Shown here in pieces: positions 12,906 to 24,199 of a stretch of 64,000 nt of DNA. The stretch is taken from NCBI RefSeq assembly GCF_000247695.1, contig NW_004624743.1:4459624-4523623 (forward strand). Direction: 5' to 3'. Positions within the stretch are counted from its first letter, which is position 1. Every line of letters starts with the position of its first letter. Source of the DNA: Heterocephalus glaber. Lineage: Eukaryota > Chordata > Mammalia > Rodentia > Bathyergidae. The translations under genes and the position numbers were made by a program. The notes below the pieces were generated by a model. It saw only the letters and a program-made list of their open reading frames with translations. It did not search any database and was not told where the DNA came from.

Positions 12906-13369
12906 ACAGCAGAGCAGTAGTACTCCTCCCTGAAACGAAACACCAGGCTGGTAGCAGGAAATAAAGTGGTAATGTTGGAATGAGAAGTACTTTTAAACAG
13001 TATTTGAAAAACAACTAATACACCAGTCCTTCCTACTCATCTGGTCACTTCAGGAACAGATTTAAAAAGAAAAAAACGTATAAATTACCACATGCAATGC
13101 CGCACAGCAGAATATAATAAAAAAATAAATTAGAATTAGAAGATGTAGACTCAAGTTCGGACTGGATTTGCTCTTTGAGTTTCAGGTCAGGTGCATCTTT
13201 TTCAATCTCAGGATCCTTATCTGTCAGGAGAATGTATCTCCTTTGCTCATGTTCCTCAAAGTGGGTGGGAAATGCTTGTGAAATTTTCACTACCATTTTG
13301 TTATTTTGGAGAAATAAATACAATAAGGCATGAGGAACCAAATGCGACTCTTAATTAATTATCATACAG

Positions 13370-13725
13370 TAGCTATCATGGTTGCGATCTGAAATGTCCT
13401 CTAAAAGCCATGTGCTAAAGAACTGAGGCAGCAGGGCCATTAGAAGGCGGGGCCTACTTGGCAGAAGTAGGACATTGGATGGGCTCCTGAAGGGTTCATT
13501 GAGACCATGCTCCTTCCTGTCCAGGACTCTGCCTGCTGACCCTCGGGAGGCGGCATGTTTTCTCCAACACGCTCTCCCACCATGAACTGCTGCCATGACA
13601 CCGGCCCAGCAGCAATAGAGCCAGCCGACCTTGGACTTAAACCACAAGGGGAATAACCCTTTGCTCCTTCAAGTTGATTTTCTACAGTATTTTGTGAAAA
13701 TGATAGAAAGCCAACTCATACAGAG
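13370..13725 (+). mobile_element. Solo-LTR-like interspersed repeat (MaLR style)
   Basis: The order of blocks is typical of a common mammalian LTR repeat: GATCTGAAATGTCCTCTAAA and CCATGTGCTAAAG at the start, GGGCGGGGCCTAC-like text near 13447, CAATAGAGCCAGCCGACC near 13611, TTTGCTCCTTCAAGTTGATT near 13661 and an AAAGCCAACTCATACAG end. No internal element is attached. Confidence 0.55.
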
Positions 13726-14360
13726 GCACAGAAAAAGAGATTAATGAAGATGATCTCACATTGTATGGTGCCATTCCCATTAATTTGTAAGAATGTTTAA
13801 AGTTAATCCCATTTAATTTTTTTAAATGGTCTACACCATATTTTGATTAAATAATAGCTCAAATAAAGCAGAAAACAATTTTCTACTTGATGTGGTTTGA
13901 GACCATGTGATGCTTTTGCTTCACTAATATTTCTCAGTAAGGTTACATAGAAATAAAATGGGATATAAGACAAATTAAATACTTTCATTAAGCTAGCAGA
14001 AATAAAAACCTTGTTAACCTCTAAAATCACTTTGGACTATATTATGTAACTGAAAATTACTGAGAAAGCATGTTCCTACACATCATATTGAACAGCAACA
14101 GAACAGTGTAGAAGAGTTGTGAAATCTCATAAAATCAAAATAAATCATAAAAACCATGTTAAAATGAAATGGAATGGCAAGATTGAAAAAGTCTTTCAGA
14201 TCCCTTCTTAATGCTTTTCTCCCATCGTCAGTATTCTAACATGCTGCGTTCTGAAATGCACATTAATACTTTCTGACCAAAAGAGCCTATTCCTTTATTT
14301 CTAATATGAAAAGAACCATGACACTTTACCAATTTAAATTTTAACTTATTAAAAATTTTA

Positions 14361-14460
14361 GGGCCAGGGATTTAGCTCAGTGGTTTTGCTGCCTGCTGCA
14401 CAAGCACAAGGACCTGAGTTCTATCCCTAGTACCAAAAAACACCAAAATAACAACAAAAA
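14361..14460 (+). mobile_element. ID-like tRNA SINE
   Basis: GGGCCAGGGATTTAGCTCAG opens the element. The B box is altered (GAGTTCTATCCC). The tail is A-rich with CACC and CAAC interruptions. Flanking T/A-rich sequence allows only a weak duplication (AAAAATTTA), so this copy looks older than its relatives. Confidence 0.88.
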
Positions 14461-14634
14461 AAATTTAATCATTGTCCCAAGGCAGTAAGTATAATTTATC
14501 CCTTCCAAAATACAGTAATTGCCCGATAAACGGTGGCTGGATAGGATGTATTTGTTTTATGAACAATAAAATCATTTAATAACGTATCTCCATGACACAC
14601 AGAATGTCTTCCCAGCTGAGACACATCACGGGCT

Positions 14635-14850
14635 AGTTAAGACGGCAGGCTTGAGACTGGGACCAGAGTGCTGGCTCTGGGAGCACAGACACTAAAATAG
14701 ATTGGGACCAAATTTTAACCCACAAGCTACTTAGTAGCTGTGCAATCTTGGGAAGTTATGTAACATCTCTGTATCTCCATTTTTCTTTCATTCATCAATA
14801 ATTGTACCTGCTCTACTGGGCTGTGAGAATTGCAGGTGGTGGTTGGAACA
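14635..14850 (+). mobile_element. MIR
   Basis: The MIR core is recognisable: GTAGCTGTGCAATCTTGGGA near 14734, then a TCTCTGTATCTCCATTTTTC-like stretch, GTACCTGCTCTACTGGGCTG near 14805 and a GTGAGAATT end. An ancient mammalian tRNA SINE, no longer mobile. Confidence 0.75.
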
Positions 14851-15054
14851 TTGGGACAAATGCCATGCCCTGAATCCCTGCTGCTCTCATTCACTGTCCA
14901 TAACAAACTATCAAATGTATCTTGTAACATTTTCGCACAATGCAATTGTGCAGACATAGTGGCTGGCCTCAAGGAAAGAGAAATGAAAACAAACAAGCAA
15001 ACAAAAAAACAGGATGATACCTAATCTTTGTTTTTAAGTCAAAATAAAAATTAG

Positions 15055-15230
15055 CCAAGCTGTGTGTGATGGTGGACACTTGCAATCCTAGGACTCTGGG
15101 ACAGTGAGATAAGTTCTCCAGTCCAAGTCCAGCCTGGGGAACTGAGTAACTCTGTGAGACCCTGTCTCAAAACTAAAAGAAGGACTATGTATGTAGCTCA
15201 GTGTGAAGCCATGGGTTCAGTCTGTAATGT
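15055..15230 (+). mobile_element. B1-dID-type composite SINE
   Basis: B1 part: TGATGGTGGACACTTGCAAT ... AAGTCCAGCCTGGGGAACTG ... GAGACCCTGTCTCAAAAC. ID part: GGACTATGTATGTAGCTCAG ... GGGTTCAGTC. It is followed by an (AAT)n tract. Confidence 0.75.
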
Positions 15231-15232
15231 CC

Positions 15233-15262
15233 GTAATAATAACATTAATAATAATAATAATA
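15233..15262 (+). repeat. (AAT)n microsatellite
   Basis: Short AAT run forming the tail of the preceding composite SINE. Confidence 0.8.
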
Positions 15263-15264
15263 GA

Positions 15265-17110
15265 CAGAAGTGTCAGAACTTCCTAACAAAGACGACCTAT
15301 CAACCAGAAGTAGCTTTTCTTTTAACTGAAGATTCCTTACACCCTAGAAAACTATATCCTGCCCATACCTTAGTATTATATTGGTATTGATATCTTGCAA
15401 AGGTGTAGAGAACTACTTTCCAAGTTCTACAACAAAGATGGCAAGTAATGGATATGTAAGAAAGTGAGAAAGCAAGCTTTTAAAGTTACTGAATTTTGAC
15501 CTAGTTTTTAAATATAAAACACACTGCTGCTTTAAATGTACAAGTAATTACTGAGAACTACTGTTGGGGCAGCTGATAAACTCTACTCAACTCAATAAAT
15601 ATTGAGCAAGTGTTTCGGGGTTTTTTTAGTATTATCTTTTGGTTTTGTTTCCCTAGCATGATGGTCTATGGACAGCAGAAAACATGAAACAAGAACTTGG
15701 AAATATAGATATTCAACCATTGTCAATAACAATTTTGATTTTGTTTATCTGTAGACAGTGTCACCAAAAAGTAAAAGTTTATAATACATAAGTTAAACTA
15801 TAAGAAGAGAAAAAAATAATGTAGGAAAAAATATGTCTTAAATAGCACTTGGGGAAGAAAGTGTGGTAGGGAAAGGGTATCATGGATAGCAGAAAAATGC
15901 TGCCTCTAAATAGGGCCTGGCACTACGTTACAGGGAGGATTTGTCCATTTGTTTCAAATAAAATATTCTCCAGTGTTCTCTCTTGACTGTTCTGGACCAT
16001 TGTGCTCAAGTGTCAAGAGCTCATTTGACTCAACCTGACCTCGTAATCTCCAGGGTGAGTAAAACCTGACTGGTCATCCTGACCTACGTCCAGGAAGGGA
16101 CTTAAAGGATTATTCTGCATTCAGAAAGTAAACCACTTTGTCCAATATCAAGCCTAAACGTCAAGGAACGCACAGTGGCCTAAACCCATTTAAAGCTTAC
16201 CTTCTGATCAAGTGCATTGTTATCTAACAAGAGATTAAAATGTGGCCTTCTCTATTTATGGGATATTATACCCTAGTAGATTATTTTAAAAGAGATCAAT
16301 CAATTTGATACGGACCTTTTTTAAAGAGGAAAAGTAAACCTAAGTCAATCTTCTTTCTCCATAGAAATAATTGCATTCTGAAGTGCACTTAAAAAGCCTG
16401 CACCTAAATTCTCGTACTTACATATTTCAGGCTTCCTCACATAATGCTAAATCATCTGCTGAACAAATCCTACCCAGTTACTATCACTATGATAATGCAT
16501 ATTTAAAAAACCAAACAGCAGTACATGTTCTTCTAAAATGTATCCAAATAATTACAGGAGATCTTATCTGAATTCCAAGGTCTACTTCTTTTCTATAAAA
16601 CTAAATTCTGTGTTTTATAATACTTCTGTTACATTACTTTAGAAAAATATTTTTCTGGCACGATGGGAAAATAAAGTTGCTAAATTAGTAAATTTCTCAG
16701 ATTTCTAACTTTTTCCATTAAGCAAGTTTTTAAGTCAACTATTTTTGACAAAATCTTTTTTTAATAATGTATGCATTGCACTGTCATTATACCACAAAAA
16801 ATGAACATTTTGCAGTAAGGCTTTCTGGAGAATGTAAGCCCAGAACTGGCATTAGTATAATACTCTTCCATGTAGTGTTGCCTGCACTTCTATCCTCTCC
16901 CACCTCCAGGAACACTAAATGTCCCAGCTGTTTATTCCTGTAGTTACATCTGTCTAACAGCTGGGACACTGTATTGTTCTGATTAGGGCTATTACTTCAC
17001 ACGCCTACCATTTTTTCATACAGCGAATAGAGAACCCTGGAATTTGAAGAGTAAATAACTTTTACAATACATAACCTAAGGCCTACAGAGGACATCTATT
17101 TCAGGTGGTC
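15265..17110. other. Unassigned intron
   Basis: AT-rich, without recognisable coding or repeat structure apart from the short inverted repeat at 16920-16968. Confidence 0.4.
16920..16968. other. Perfect 13-bp inverted repeat with E-box arms
   Basis: TGTCCCAGCTGTT (16920-16932) and its exact reverse complement (16956-16968) are separated by 23 bases. Each arm carries CAGCTG, an E-box for bHLH proteins. No transposon context was recognised. Confidence 0.8.
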
Positions 17111-17114
17111 AGAC

Positions 17115-17203
17115 TTTTTTTTTTTTTTTTGGTGCCAAGGATAGAACTCAGGACCTTGCACTTTTGAGGCAGGCGCGGTGCCACTGACCTAAATCCCCGG
17201 CCT
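17115..17203 (-). mobile_element. ID-like tRNA SINE
   Basis: Read on the minus strand: GGCCGGGGATTTAGGTCAGT, a GAGTTCTATCC B box, a GGCACC end and an A-tail of about 16 (T-run 17115-17130). The A box has a C-to-G change. The target duplication is not clear. Confidence 0.88.
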
Positions 17204-17879
17204 GGGACTGTCTGATTCTTTCTTTGGGTGCCAAGTTATGTGTTATGAGGTTGAATCTGGGAGGCAAATAACTTCTTCACCTTGGTGTGGAGATAAATCG
17301 CTGCCTAGGTGATAGTTTTGGGCAAGACACGGTGATGAAACCAAAGTATAAAACCCTGAGCTGCTCCTTCATAAAGATCTCAATTTATTTTAACTTTCAT
17401 CTGTTTTAAACCTCAGAATTTGGTAGACAAGGACTTGGTATTATTGTCTTCATGGTTTTGCCTCTCAAGAAGAATAATTGCTTATTTCGAAATGTTTTGT
17501 CTATTTTCAGCCTCTTCATAATGACAGAATGCCTTATCAGTTTTATAGAGGATGTTATGAACTAGTTGCTCTCCAGCAAGGAAATGGGAGAGGGAGTGGA
17601 AGAAAAAGAGATGGAAGGAGACAGGGAGAGAGAGGTTTTCGTTTTTTGTTTTTTCAATTTTAGGAGTTTAATATAGAAAGAGCGCCACTGGAAAGAGACC
17701 GTTTGACATGTCAGTGACCTTATAAAGATTTCAAAGAACTCATACTATCAAGGGTATAATAGGAAATCTGTAACACAGGTTTAAGGGCTATATCTGCAGA
17801 TGCTAGAGCAAATTTTCAATAACATTCAATTAAATGATTTCATGCCATGGATACATATTGAGACCACCACCAAAATTAC

Positions 17880-17888
17880 ATATATATG

Positions 17889-17925
<37 letters not shown>

Positions 17926-17926
17926 C
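17880..17926. repeat. (TA)n/(TG)n microsatellite
   Basis: TATATATG units pass into about 15 uninterrupted TG units. Confidence 0.92.
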
Positions 17927-17929
17927 TGA

Positions 17930-20680
17930 AATGTATAATAGCAAAGTTTTATCATGTCACATAATATCTTTTGGCCACATGACTTCCAATATTTAGAAAC
18001 TTTCAAGCTGCAGGAAACACACACTTTACCAGGGCAACAGAAAAGGGCGGGACAAGCACTCATCTCTTTGCATTGCCATAGATGTGTGCAAATGCACAGC
18101 TGAATGTATTTATCCATGTAAATCAACAGCACAGAATTCATGACGATGAAGCTCAGAGACACTGCGCAGCTTAGAAGTATGTTAGAAGTTTCAGTGGAGA
18201 TTGCTTTACCCAGAAAACTCGTAGCCCCATGTGTATCCCCTGGAAGGTTCCAGGGAGACTCCAAAGGTAATGGTCCAACCCAAGTAGGCACTGGGCTGCG
18301 GGAGGCAGAGCAGTTCTGTTTCCAAGCTAAAGTTCTGTGGTCCAAGCAGTAGTGCCGTATAGCTTGCCCTTCCTCCCTTTCTCAGGGGTGCACCGGAAAC
18401 TAAAAACATCAGTTTCATAGAAAATTGAGTCATTTTATGTGGATTCATAGATCAGCATTTCCTGTTTACTTTCTTTTTATTTTTTCCATCTTTCCTTTAA
18501 AAGCTCTCCATTGATTATCCTGACACCTGCTGGCCGGGGTGCAGGGGATTCTCCTCTTTTCCTTCCAATCAATCTCTACAATAACTTTTAGAGGTATTTT
18601 CTGTGACAATTTAGTAATTCATTCAGTTTCGGTATCTGTAGAACGTATTTGCTGGCATTCTGTCAAAGGAAACTATGAAAACTTTTAAAATAATTCCTCT
18701 ATTCCACATGAGCAGGACTTGACTCTGTTCATAAATGCATGTCTGTTATGATTAGCCATAAAATATTATAATTGTGACATAAGCTAATATGAAAAACAGA
18801 AACAAATTTGCTCAGCATCTTCCATAAAATGCAGACAAGAATTGAATTGGAATGACTTGACTTTGCTTTTTTACTTTTTTCCATAAGATCCAATTTCAAA
18901 CTACTTAGCCAATAGAAAGACTAAAATAAATAGCTATAATATAAGCCATACTACTAATTACATATTTGTAAAATTTTCTATTTTTTTCAGTACCACCTTA
19001 TTATGATTTACTTCTGGCTTGGACTGAGTTCTGTGGCCTTCCCTAGTCTTTGGCAAAGATATAATAAAACCATTACATTATCAATCACACTCAAAGCTAT
19101 TGCTCTTGCAAGTGTCTGCAGTAAATTAACAAATATCAGAATTACTTCCTCTGGCTTTAGGAAACTCAAATAAGGGAAGGTTTAAAAAAATTGTATGCAA
19201 ATGCTGACACATATGGTCTTTTCTATTATTCAGAACTCTTCAAAAGATAAAGCATCCGAAGAGTAAATTGCCTAATTAAAAACCATCTCTTGAACATCAA
19301 CAAAATTAAGAGTCTGGAGTTCTAATTTAGCCATTTAAAATTATCAAACAAATTTTGTAATGTGTTGAGTAATCATGTTATTTTATTTGAAGCATATGTT
19401 TGCTCTTTTATATTTCTATAATTTTGTGAGAAGAAAAATTTGTAGATATCTAGAAAGAAAAGTAAAATTTATTAAGTAGTCTATGAAAATATGCCAGACC
19501 CTGAAGGCATGTTTTACATGAACATAAATCTTAAATATTTGGTAAAAGTGTCAGAAATCCACCTTAGGGAATTGTTTAAAGGTGCAATACTTTTTCTTGT
19601 TTTGAATATCTTTGTGACTCCAAGTCTACAGTCCAGAAGACTAAACCACTGCAATTTTTCTTCATCAGTTTTTATTATAATTGTTTTCCAAAACCATAAA
19701 AATATCAAAAAGTACACTTTAATTCTAAGAAAACAGTACAGATTTCAGAAGTAATCATGAAACCTTTTCAGGTGCAAAGGAAAACCCGTGTCGTGTTGTG
19801 GCAGTGCATGACATAGGCGGGTCATACTGTCCCAGCGGGACACTATTTTCACTTAATTATTACATTCAATTCAATATTTCAAAATTGTTTTAAATGTTTC
19901 ACCTTGAATCTAATGTTAGCATTCATTTCTAAAGTATAAAGTTAATGATCATGTAAATTAGGCAATGAAGACAAGAATATGTAATAATACCAAAAAACAG
20001 AACCCTGTAATTTCAGCATAAATATACTGTGACATTAATCACAGTCGTAGTGTCACAGGGAGCGAGATTGTTCAGATATTACTTTGTTCTCACGTACCAC
20101 TGACTAAAAATCGCCATTGATCAAAAACTGAAAATACAAATGCCAATGATTCACAGCCTTTAGGACCCGTCTAGACATCTTTAGACAGTGCCATTGGCTT
20201 AAAGACTTCAAGCTGAAACTGCAGGAACAGGGGAATATTGCATAAGCTGTCACGTGCTTGCTGTAACTGTACGCATGTTATTGAATTTTTTAGAGCAACC
20301 CATAATGATGAATAATTTAAGAGTTAATAAAATATTCAACCTGACTGATCCATTGGTTTAATTTTAAAATAAAGATGACTAATAAAAGGAGTTACACATC
20401 CTTATCAAATTCCAGGCACGAATGCATGTCAATGGCAAACTGCAACCCACGCAGAAGGAAAACACCGGTTCCTGTACCAGGCTTGCCAGACGGGGGTGCG
20501 GGGGAGGGGTGCGGGGGGACATTCTCTGTTTGAACGCGGGCTCCAATAAGTTTGCGCTGAGTTTAATTGTTGGGAGGCGTTGGCCAAGCTGTACTCGGCC
20601 TTCTGCAGAGCTGAGAGAAAAACAGCTGGGCAGACGCAAGTTTGACAATCAAGCTCCTGCAGAACTGCTCCGCTCCCTTC
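17930..20680. other. Unassigned intron beside the CpG island
   Basis: AT-rich with little recognisable repeat. Conserved regulatory elements could lie here, but cannot be identified without alignment. No coding exon seen. Confidence 0.4.
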
Positions 20681-22079
20681 CATCCTCTGCCCACAGGCTG
20701 GCTGGGACAGGGAGACCTGAGGAGAACGAGCAGCTCCGGGCTGCCGAGGACGGTGTAGGAGGCCTCGGAATTTCAGGAGACCCTGGAAGCGGAGCCCTGC
20801 GCGGCCCTCACGCGCTGCTCCTCTCGCCCCCGCCGCCCGGCTCCGGTGGGGACCCCGCGCGGGGAGGGTGCAGGTGCGTGCGAGCACGAGTGTGCGTCCG
20901 GCTGGCTCCGGGCTAGCCTGGGCGGGGAAGGAGGCGGGAAGGGCGGGACTGCAGTTGCCCCCTCCCCTTTCCGTGAGGGAGCAAAGTGCCCACGGGATCC
21001 AGGCGGAGACAGAGAAAGGAATAAACAGGGCGAGCTGTCTTTTCCTCCTCGCTAGGGACTCGGCCGACGCGCGACCGCAGCTGCACTGCGAGCCTCAGCC
21101 TTCGGTGGCGTGGCTGCCGCTGCCTGCGTACTGGAAGGGCCCTGGGGTAGACACGGGCGGACCAGCGGCTCCACGCACGCCCCTGCGCCTGGGACCCAGG
21201 CCGAGGGCGCGAGGGCGGGAGGCCGAGGCAGGGCGCGGCCGGGGCTGGCGCGCGTCTGGGCTGCAGGCGCGGGGTCCTGGCCACGCAGCGGCCCGACAGC
21301 CCATCTCGCCTCGCTAGAGGGTACGGTGCACGGGCAGGCAGGCGGAGCGGCCCCGGAGGGCCGCTCACCAAATGCAAGCAAGTGCGCTCGGTTCTCTCCC
21401 TTTCCGGCGCTCGTCCGCCCGGCTCTGCGCTCCCTCGCAGCGGTCTTTCCCGCGGTCCCTCCCGGCCGTCCGCCCGGGTGCGCACAGTGGGGCACAGTCC
21501 GCAGCGCCGCCCCACAACTCTGGTCGCCCCTTCCCTGCCCCAAGCTTGGGAGACACCCGGGGGGACCAGGGCGTGGCGTGGGTGCACCAGCCAGATGCGC
21601 GGAGGACCGAAAAGTCCCCTCCACAACTCCGCAAGATTCACACCGAGTCCTGTACGTTTTTTAGAGCTGGTTTTAAGTGGGTTTCCCCTTTTCCGTGCAA
21701 GTCAAGAAAAGCTCGCGCCAGGCAGCTCTTGCAACTTTTCAGCTCCCGGGCCAGGGGCGCAAGGACCGGGTGGCACCGCACGGTTGCCCAGGACCCGGGA
21801 TGGCAGCACCGAGCCCCAGGCTCGGGTCGGAGGGAGCGCTGCGCGTAGGGGTGGCGGCGGCGACGGAGGCGCGGCGAGAACCAGCGCAGCCCGAGACCCC
21901 CGCGCCCCTGAACCCCGGAGCCCGCCCGGCGCCCGCACCTGCCGGCCAGGGTTCGCGCCACCCCGGCCCCAAGCGCGCTCCCCTCGCCCGGACTTCGGAG
22001 CAGTTTCGGGGCGCGCCGCTGCCTCCTCCGCGCCGCCCGCTCGCCGGTTCCCTGGGGCGTCCCGGCCCCGCGCCCGCGC

Positions 22080-22086
22080 CCTCACC
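22080..22086 (-). other. EDIL3: EDIL3 exon 1 splice donor
   Basis: On the minus strand the exon ends AGAG and the intron begins GTGAGG, a good match to the vertebrate donor consensus MAG|GTRAG. The resulting phase-1 break inside a GGN Gly codon is the one expected for EDIL3 exon 1. Translation past this point runs into low-complexity Gly/Ala/Arg/Pro sequence typical of GC-rich intron, which supports splicing here. Confidence 0.85.
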
Positions 22087-22152
22087 TCTGCACAGCCGGG
22101 GGACCCCGAGGCTGAGCCCGAGCAGGAGCCAGGCGGCCGCCGAGCGCAGCAT
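22086..22152 (-). CDS. EDIL3: EDIL3 (DEL-1) coding exon 1: signal peptide, partial CDS
   Basis: Reading the minus strand from the ATG at 22152-22150 gives 22 codons plus one base, then GTGAGG. The peptide starts MLRSAAAWLLLGLSLGVP and ends RLCR. From memory, human EDIL3 exon 1 also encodes 22 residues with the same WLL-GLSLGVP core and ends in phase 1 inside a Gly codon, exactly as here (AGA G|gtgag). About 14 of 22 residues agree. EDIL3 is a secreted extracellular-matrix glycoprotein with three EGF-like and two discoidin domains. It binds integrins and phosphatidylserine and acts in angiogenesis and in limiting leukocyte adhesion; exon 1 supplies its secretion signal. The start is supported by A at -3 and by the absence of any in-leader ATG on this strand for about 700 bases upstream. 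Odd: the last four residues (RLCR, against QFGK in human) differ and include a Cys. Later exons are outside the window. Confidence 0.88.
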
Positions 22153-22480
22153 GCTGAGGGCCGAGGTGGCGCCGCCGAGGAGCAGACCCCGCCCGGTGCG
22201 GACTCGGCTAGGCGGACTCCCGGGAGGCCGCGGCGGAGGACGAGGAGGACGCCGAGGACGAGGACTGGGAGCACCCGCGGAGGACGCGTCCCGCCTGCGC
22301 CGAGCGGTCCGGCCGGCGGCTGTGTACACAGAGCGGCGTGCGGCCCCGCGCGCTCTTATCTCCGCCGCCCGCCTCCTCCGCCCCCTGCGCCTCCCTGCGC
22401 CTCCCTCCGCCTCCTGCAGGCGCGCGCCTCGCCGCCTTCTCCGCGCCCCAGTCCCTGCCTCTTCCCCTCCCCCGCCCCTT
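22153..22480 (-). promoter_or_regulatory. EDIL3: Probable EDIL3 core promoter and 5' leader
   Basis: Directly upstream of the EDIL3 ATG on the minus strand is a GC-rich leader with no upstream ATG. A degenerate TATA-like GATAAGAG lies at 22354-22361, and a GC box (GGGGCGGGGG) at 22469-22478. If the TATA-like site is used, initiation would fall near 22325 and the leader would be about 170 bases. A dispersed CpG-island start is just as possible. The boundaries are inferred, not seen. Confidence 0.5.
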
Positions 22481-23127
22481 AACTCACTCCCCGTCCAGCC
22501 TCCGGGTCCTGCCTCTTCCCGGGTCCCCGTCGCCCCTCTCCGTCCCTCTCCCCTCGCTCTTTCGGCCCCCGGGCGGCCGGGGAGGTGCGGACCACACCCG
22601 GCACCTGCCGCGCCGCGGGACCTCGGGACTCCGGGGTTCACCGCGCGGCGAGGACCCTCCACTCTTCAGCTGCGCCGGGGAAGAACTTAGGGGTTGGGAG
22701 AAGTGGCTCTCGTCCCCGGGACTGCGGGAAAGAGACCCTGCGAAGGGAACGCGCGGGGTCAGCCTCGGACTCCAGGACGGCCCGGGCCGGGGCTGCTGGG
22801 CGCCTGGGTCCCCAGACCGGAAGGGGGAAGCCGGGAGGCGAGCACGCGCGCCTCGTCCAGCGGGACATCTGCTTCAGATGCCAAATCCTGGGGCGAGCTG
22901 GCCGTAAGACGGGAAAAACCAAGGACAGATTCTCAAAGGAAGGGATCAGATCAAACGTCATGGCTACCTCCAAACTAAAATAAATGGACTAGTTTTTGCA
23001 GTGAACAAAAATACAGCCCCTAGCTTACAACTGTGCTTTCGAGTAGAAGTGTGTGTTTTCGGTCACAATGATTGCTCACTGCACATGGACGCGCTATCGT
23101 CCTGCAGATCTGCAGATTCCAAATGAT

Positions 23128-23134
23128 CTCTCTC

Positions 23135-23180
<46 letters not shown>
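23128..23180. repeat. (TC)n microsatellite, about 1 kb upstream of EDIL3 exon 1
   Basis: A 53-base polypyrimidine tract with one GA interruption (23135-23136). On the EDIL3-coding strand it is a (GA)n tract, a potential GAGA-type or triplex-forming element close to the promoter. Confidence 0.95.
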
Positions 23181-23182
<2 letters not shown>

Positions 23183-23317
23183 GACAAATATAAATCGTCT
23201 CCAGGACTAGAAGGCGGAAGGAAAACCTAGGACCTGAGAACAATTAGCCATTTCGCTCCGAAGACAACTTCATTTTCAACTCCCACCTTTATTCTCGAAG
23301 GTAAAGACGGGCGGGGT

Positions 23318-23352
23318 GGGCTGCGGGCGGAGCAGGCTGCGGGCGGAGCAGT
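23318..23352 (+). repeat. Short GC-rich tandem duplication
   Basis: GGCTGCGGGCGGAGCA occurs twice in direct succession, just outside the CpG island. Confidence 0.85.
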
Positions 23353-24199
23353 GACACACCTGCTGGGGAGTAGTTAAGTCATTGTACCACAGGCACACAA
23401 GGGGAAATCCAAACGCCTTTTCACAGTAAGGGTGCTTCAAACCTTTTCACATCCGGGAGGGTGAAAGCACATTTTTAAGGATTGATCTTGCAAGGGAAAA
23501 CAGGGCATTCATTTATATCCTGTCTACTTTTATGCTCACAGCCACAGATGTTAGAATAAGACAGCGTTGCCCGCATTTGCGGGAAAGAAGTTTCAAACCG
23601 TTCCAACTTTCTGGCACATTGTTGATATTTAATTCTGAAAGGCTTTCCACCAAGCTGTTGCGTGCTCCTCATAAAGGACTTCTTTATCTTTTGGGATGAG
23701 ATGTCTTAGACTAGTTTTAAGGTATTATTCCCAAAGGGTAGTACTTAATCTTGAATATGCAGATTGAGTCTCTTTGTAGTGAGACTAAATGAAGGAAAAA
23801 GAATGGGTTAAATATTGATTAGTTTCCTATTTTATTCTTTATGTCCATTTTTGTAATATATTAATAAACATAGTAGCAAGTTAAATAATTTTTGGCAACC
23901 CTTTATGTTACTAAAAATTTATCTTTCTTTTAATTTAGAGATTTTTTTAACTCCGGTGGGCAAAACTAAGCTTTTAAATGCATATATTACACCCAAACAG
24001 TGGAAACAATCAATAAAAGGCCATTCTTTACTACCTGGTACAACTTGGGGAAGAGCCTGGCAGTTTAATATCTTTACTTCCCTATTTTTATCAAAAAAAT
24101 TGATATATACTGTTACATAGCTGCACGTGCATATTGATTCCTGCTTTTAAAATGCATACGACAGTGAACATCCAATGGCTAATGAAATTAGCCTTTCAT

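Larger units (their letters stand above)
1..22085 (-). other. EDIL3: EDIL3 intron 1 (3'-incomplete in window)
   Basis: All sequence below 22085 lies downstream of the EDIL3 exon 1 donor on the minus strand. No stretch encoding an EGF-like repeat with the expected Cys spacing (EDIL3 exon 2) is visible, so intron 1 exceeds 22 kb here. EDIL3 is known as a very large gene (over 400 kb in human), so this is expected. The content is repeats, listed separately, and unassigned AT-rich sequence. Confidence 0.8.
20690..22860. promoter_or_regulatory. CpG island covering EDIL3 promoter, exon 1 and start of intron 1
   Basis: This roughly 2.2 kb block is GC-rich and CpG-dense, in sharp contrast to the AT-rich flanks and essentially free of interspersed repeats. 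It contains runs of SP/KLF-type GC boxes on both strands (for example 20920-20950 and 22469-22478). Exon 1 of EDIL3 lies toward its upstream third, so the island extends about 1.4 kb into intron 1 and about 0.7 kb upstream. Long open frames here result from low stop-codon density in GC-rich DNA. Bidirectional initiation is common at such islands, so an antisense or divergent transcript on the plus strand is plausible, but nothing in the sequence proves it. Confidence 0.85.

Noticed and set aside
18206..18448. Possible coding exons around 17830-18450 on either strand
   Set aside because: The frames include a TG/CA microsatellite translation (poly His-Thr) and show no domain or convincing splice boundaries.
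21382..22690. Long open frames on both strands in the CpG island (up to about 366 codons)
   Set aside because: They overlap in several frames, are rich in Ala/Gly/Pro/Arg, contain no domain, and coincide with low stop frequency in GC-rich DNA. Only the 22-codon EDIL3 exon within them has support.
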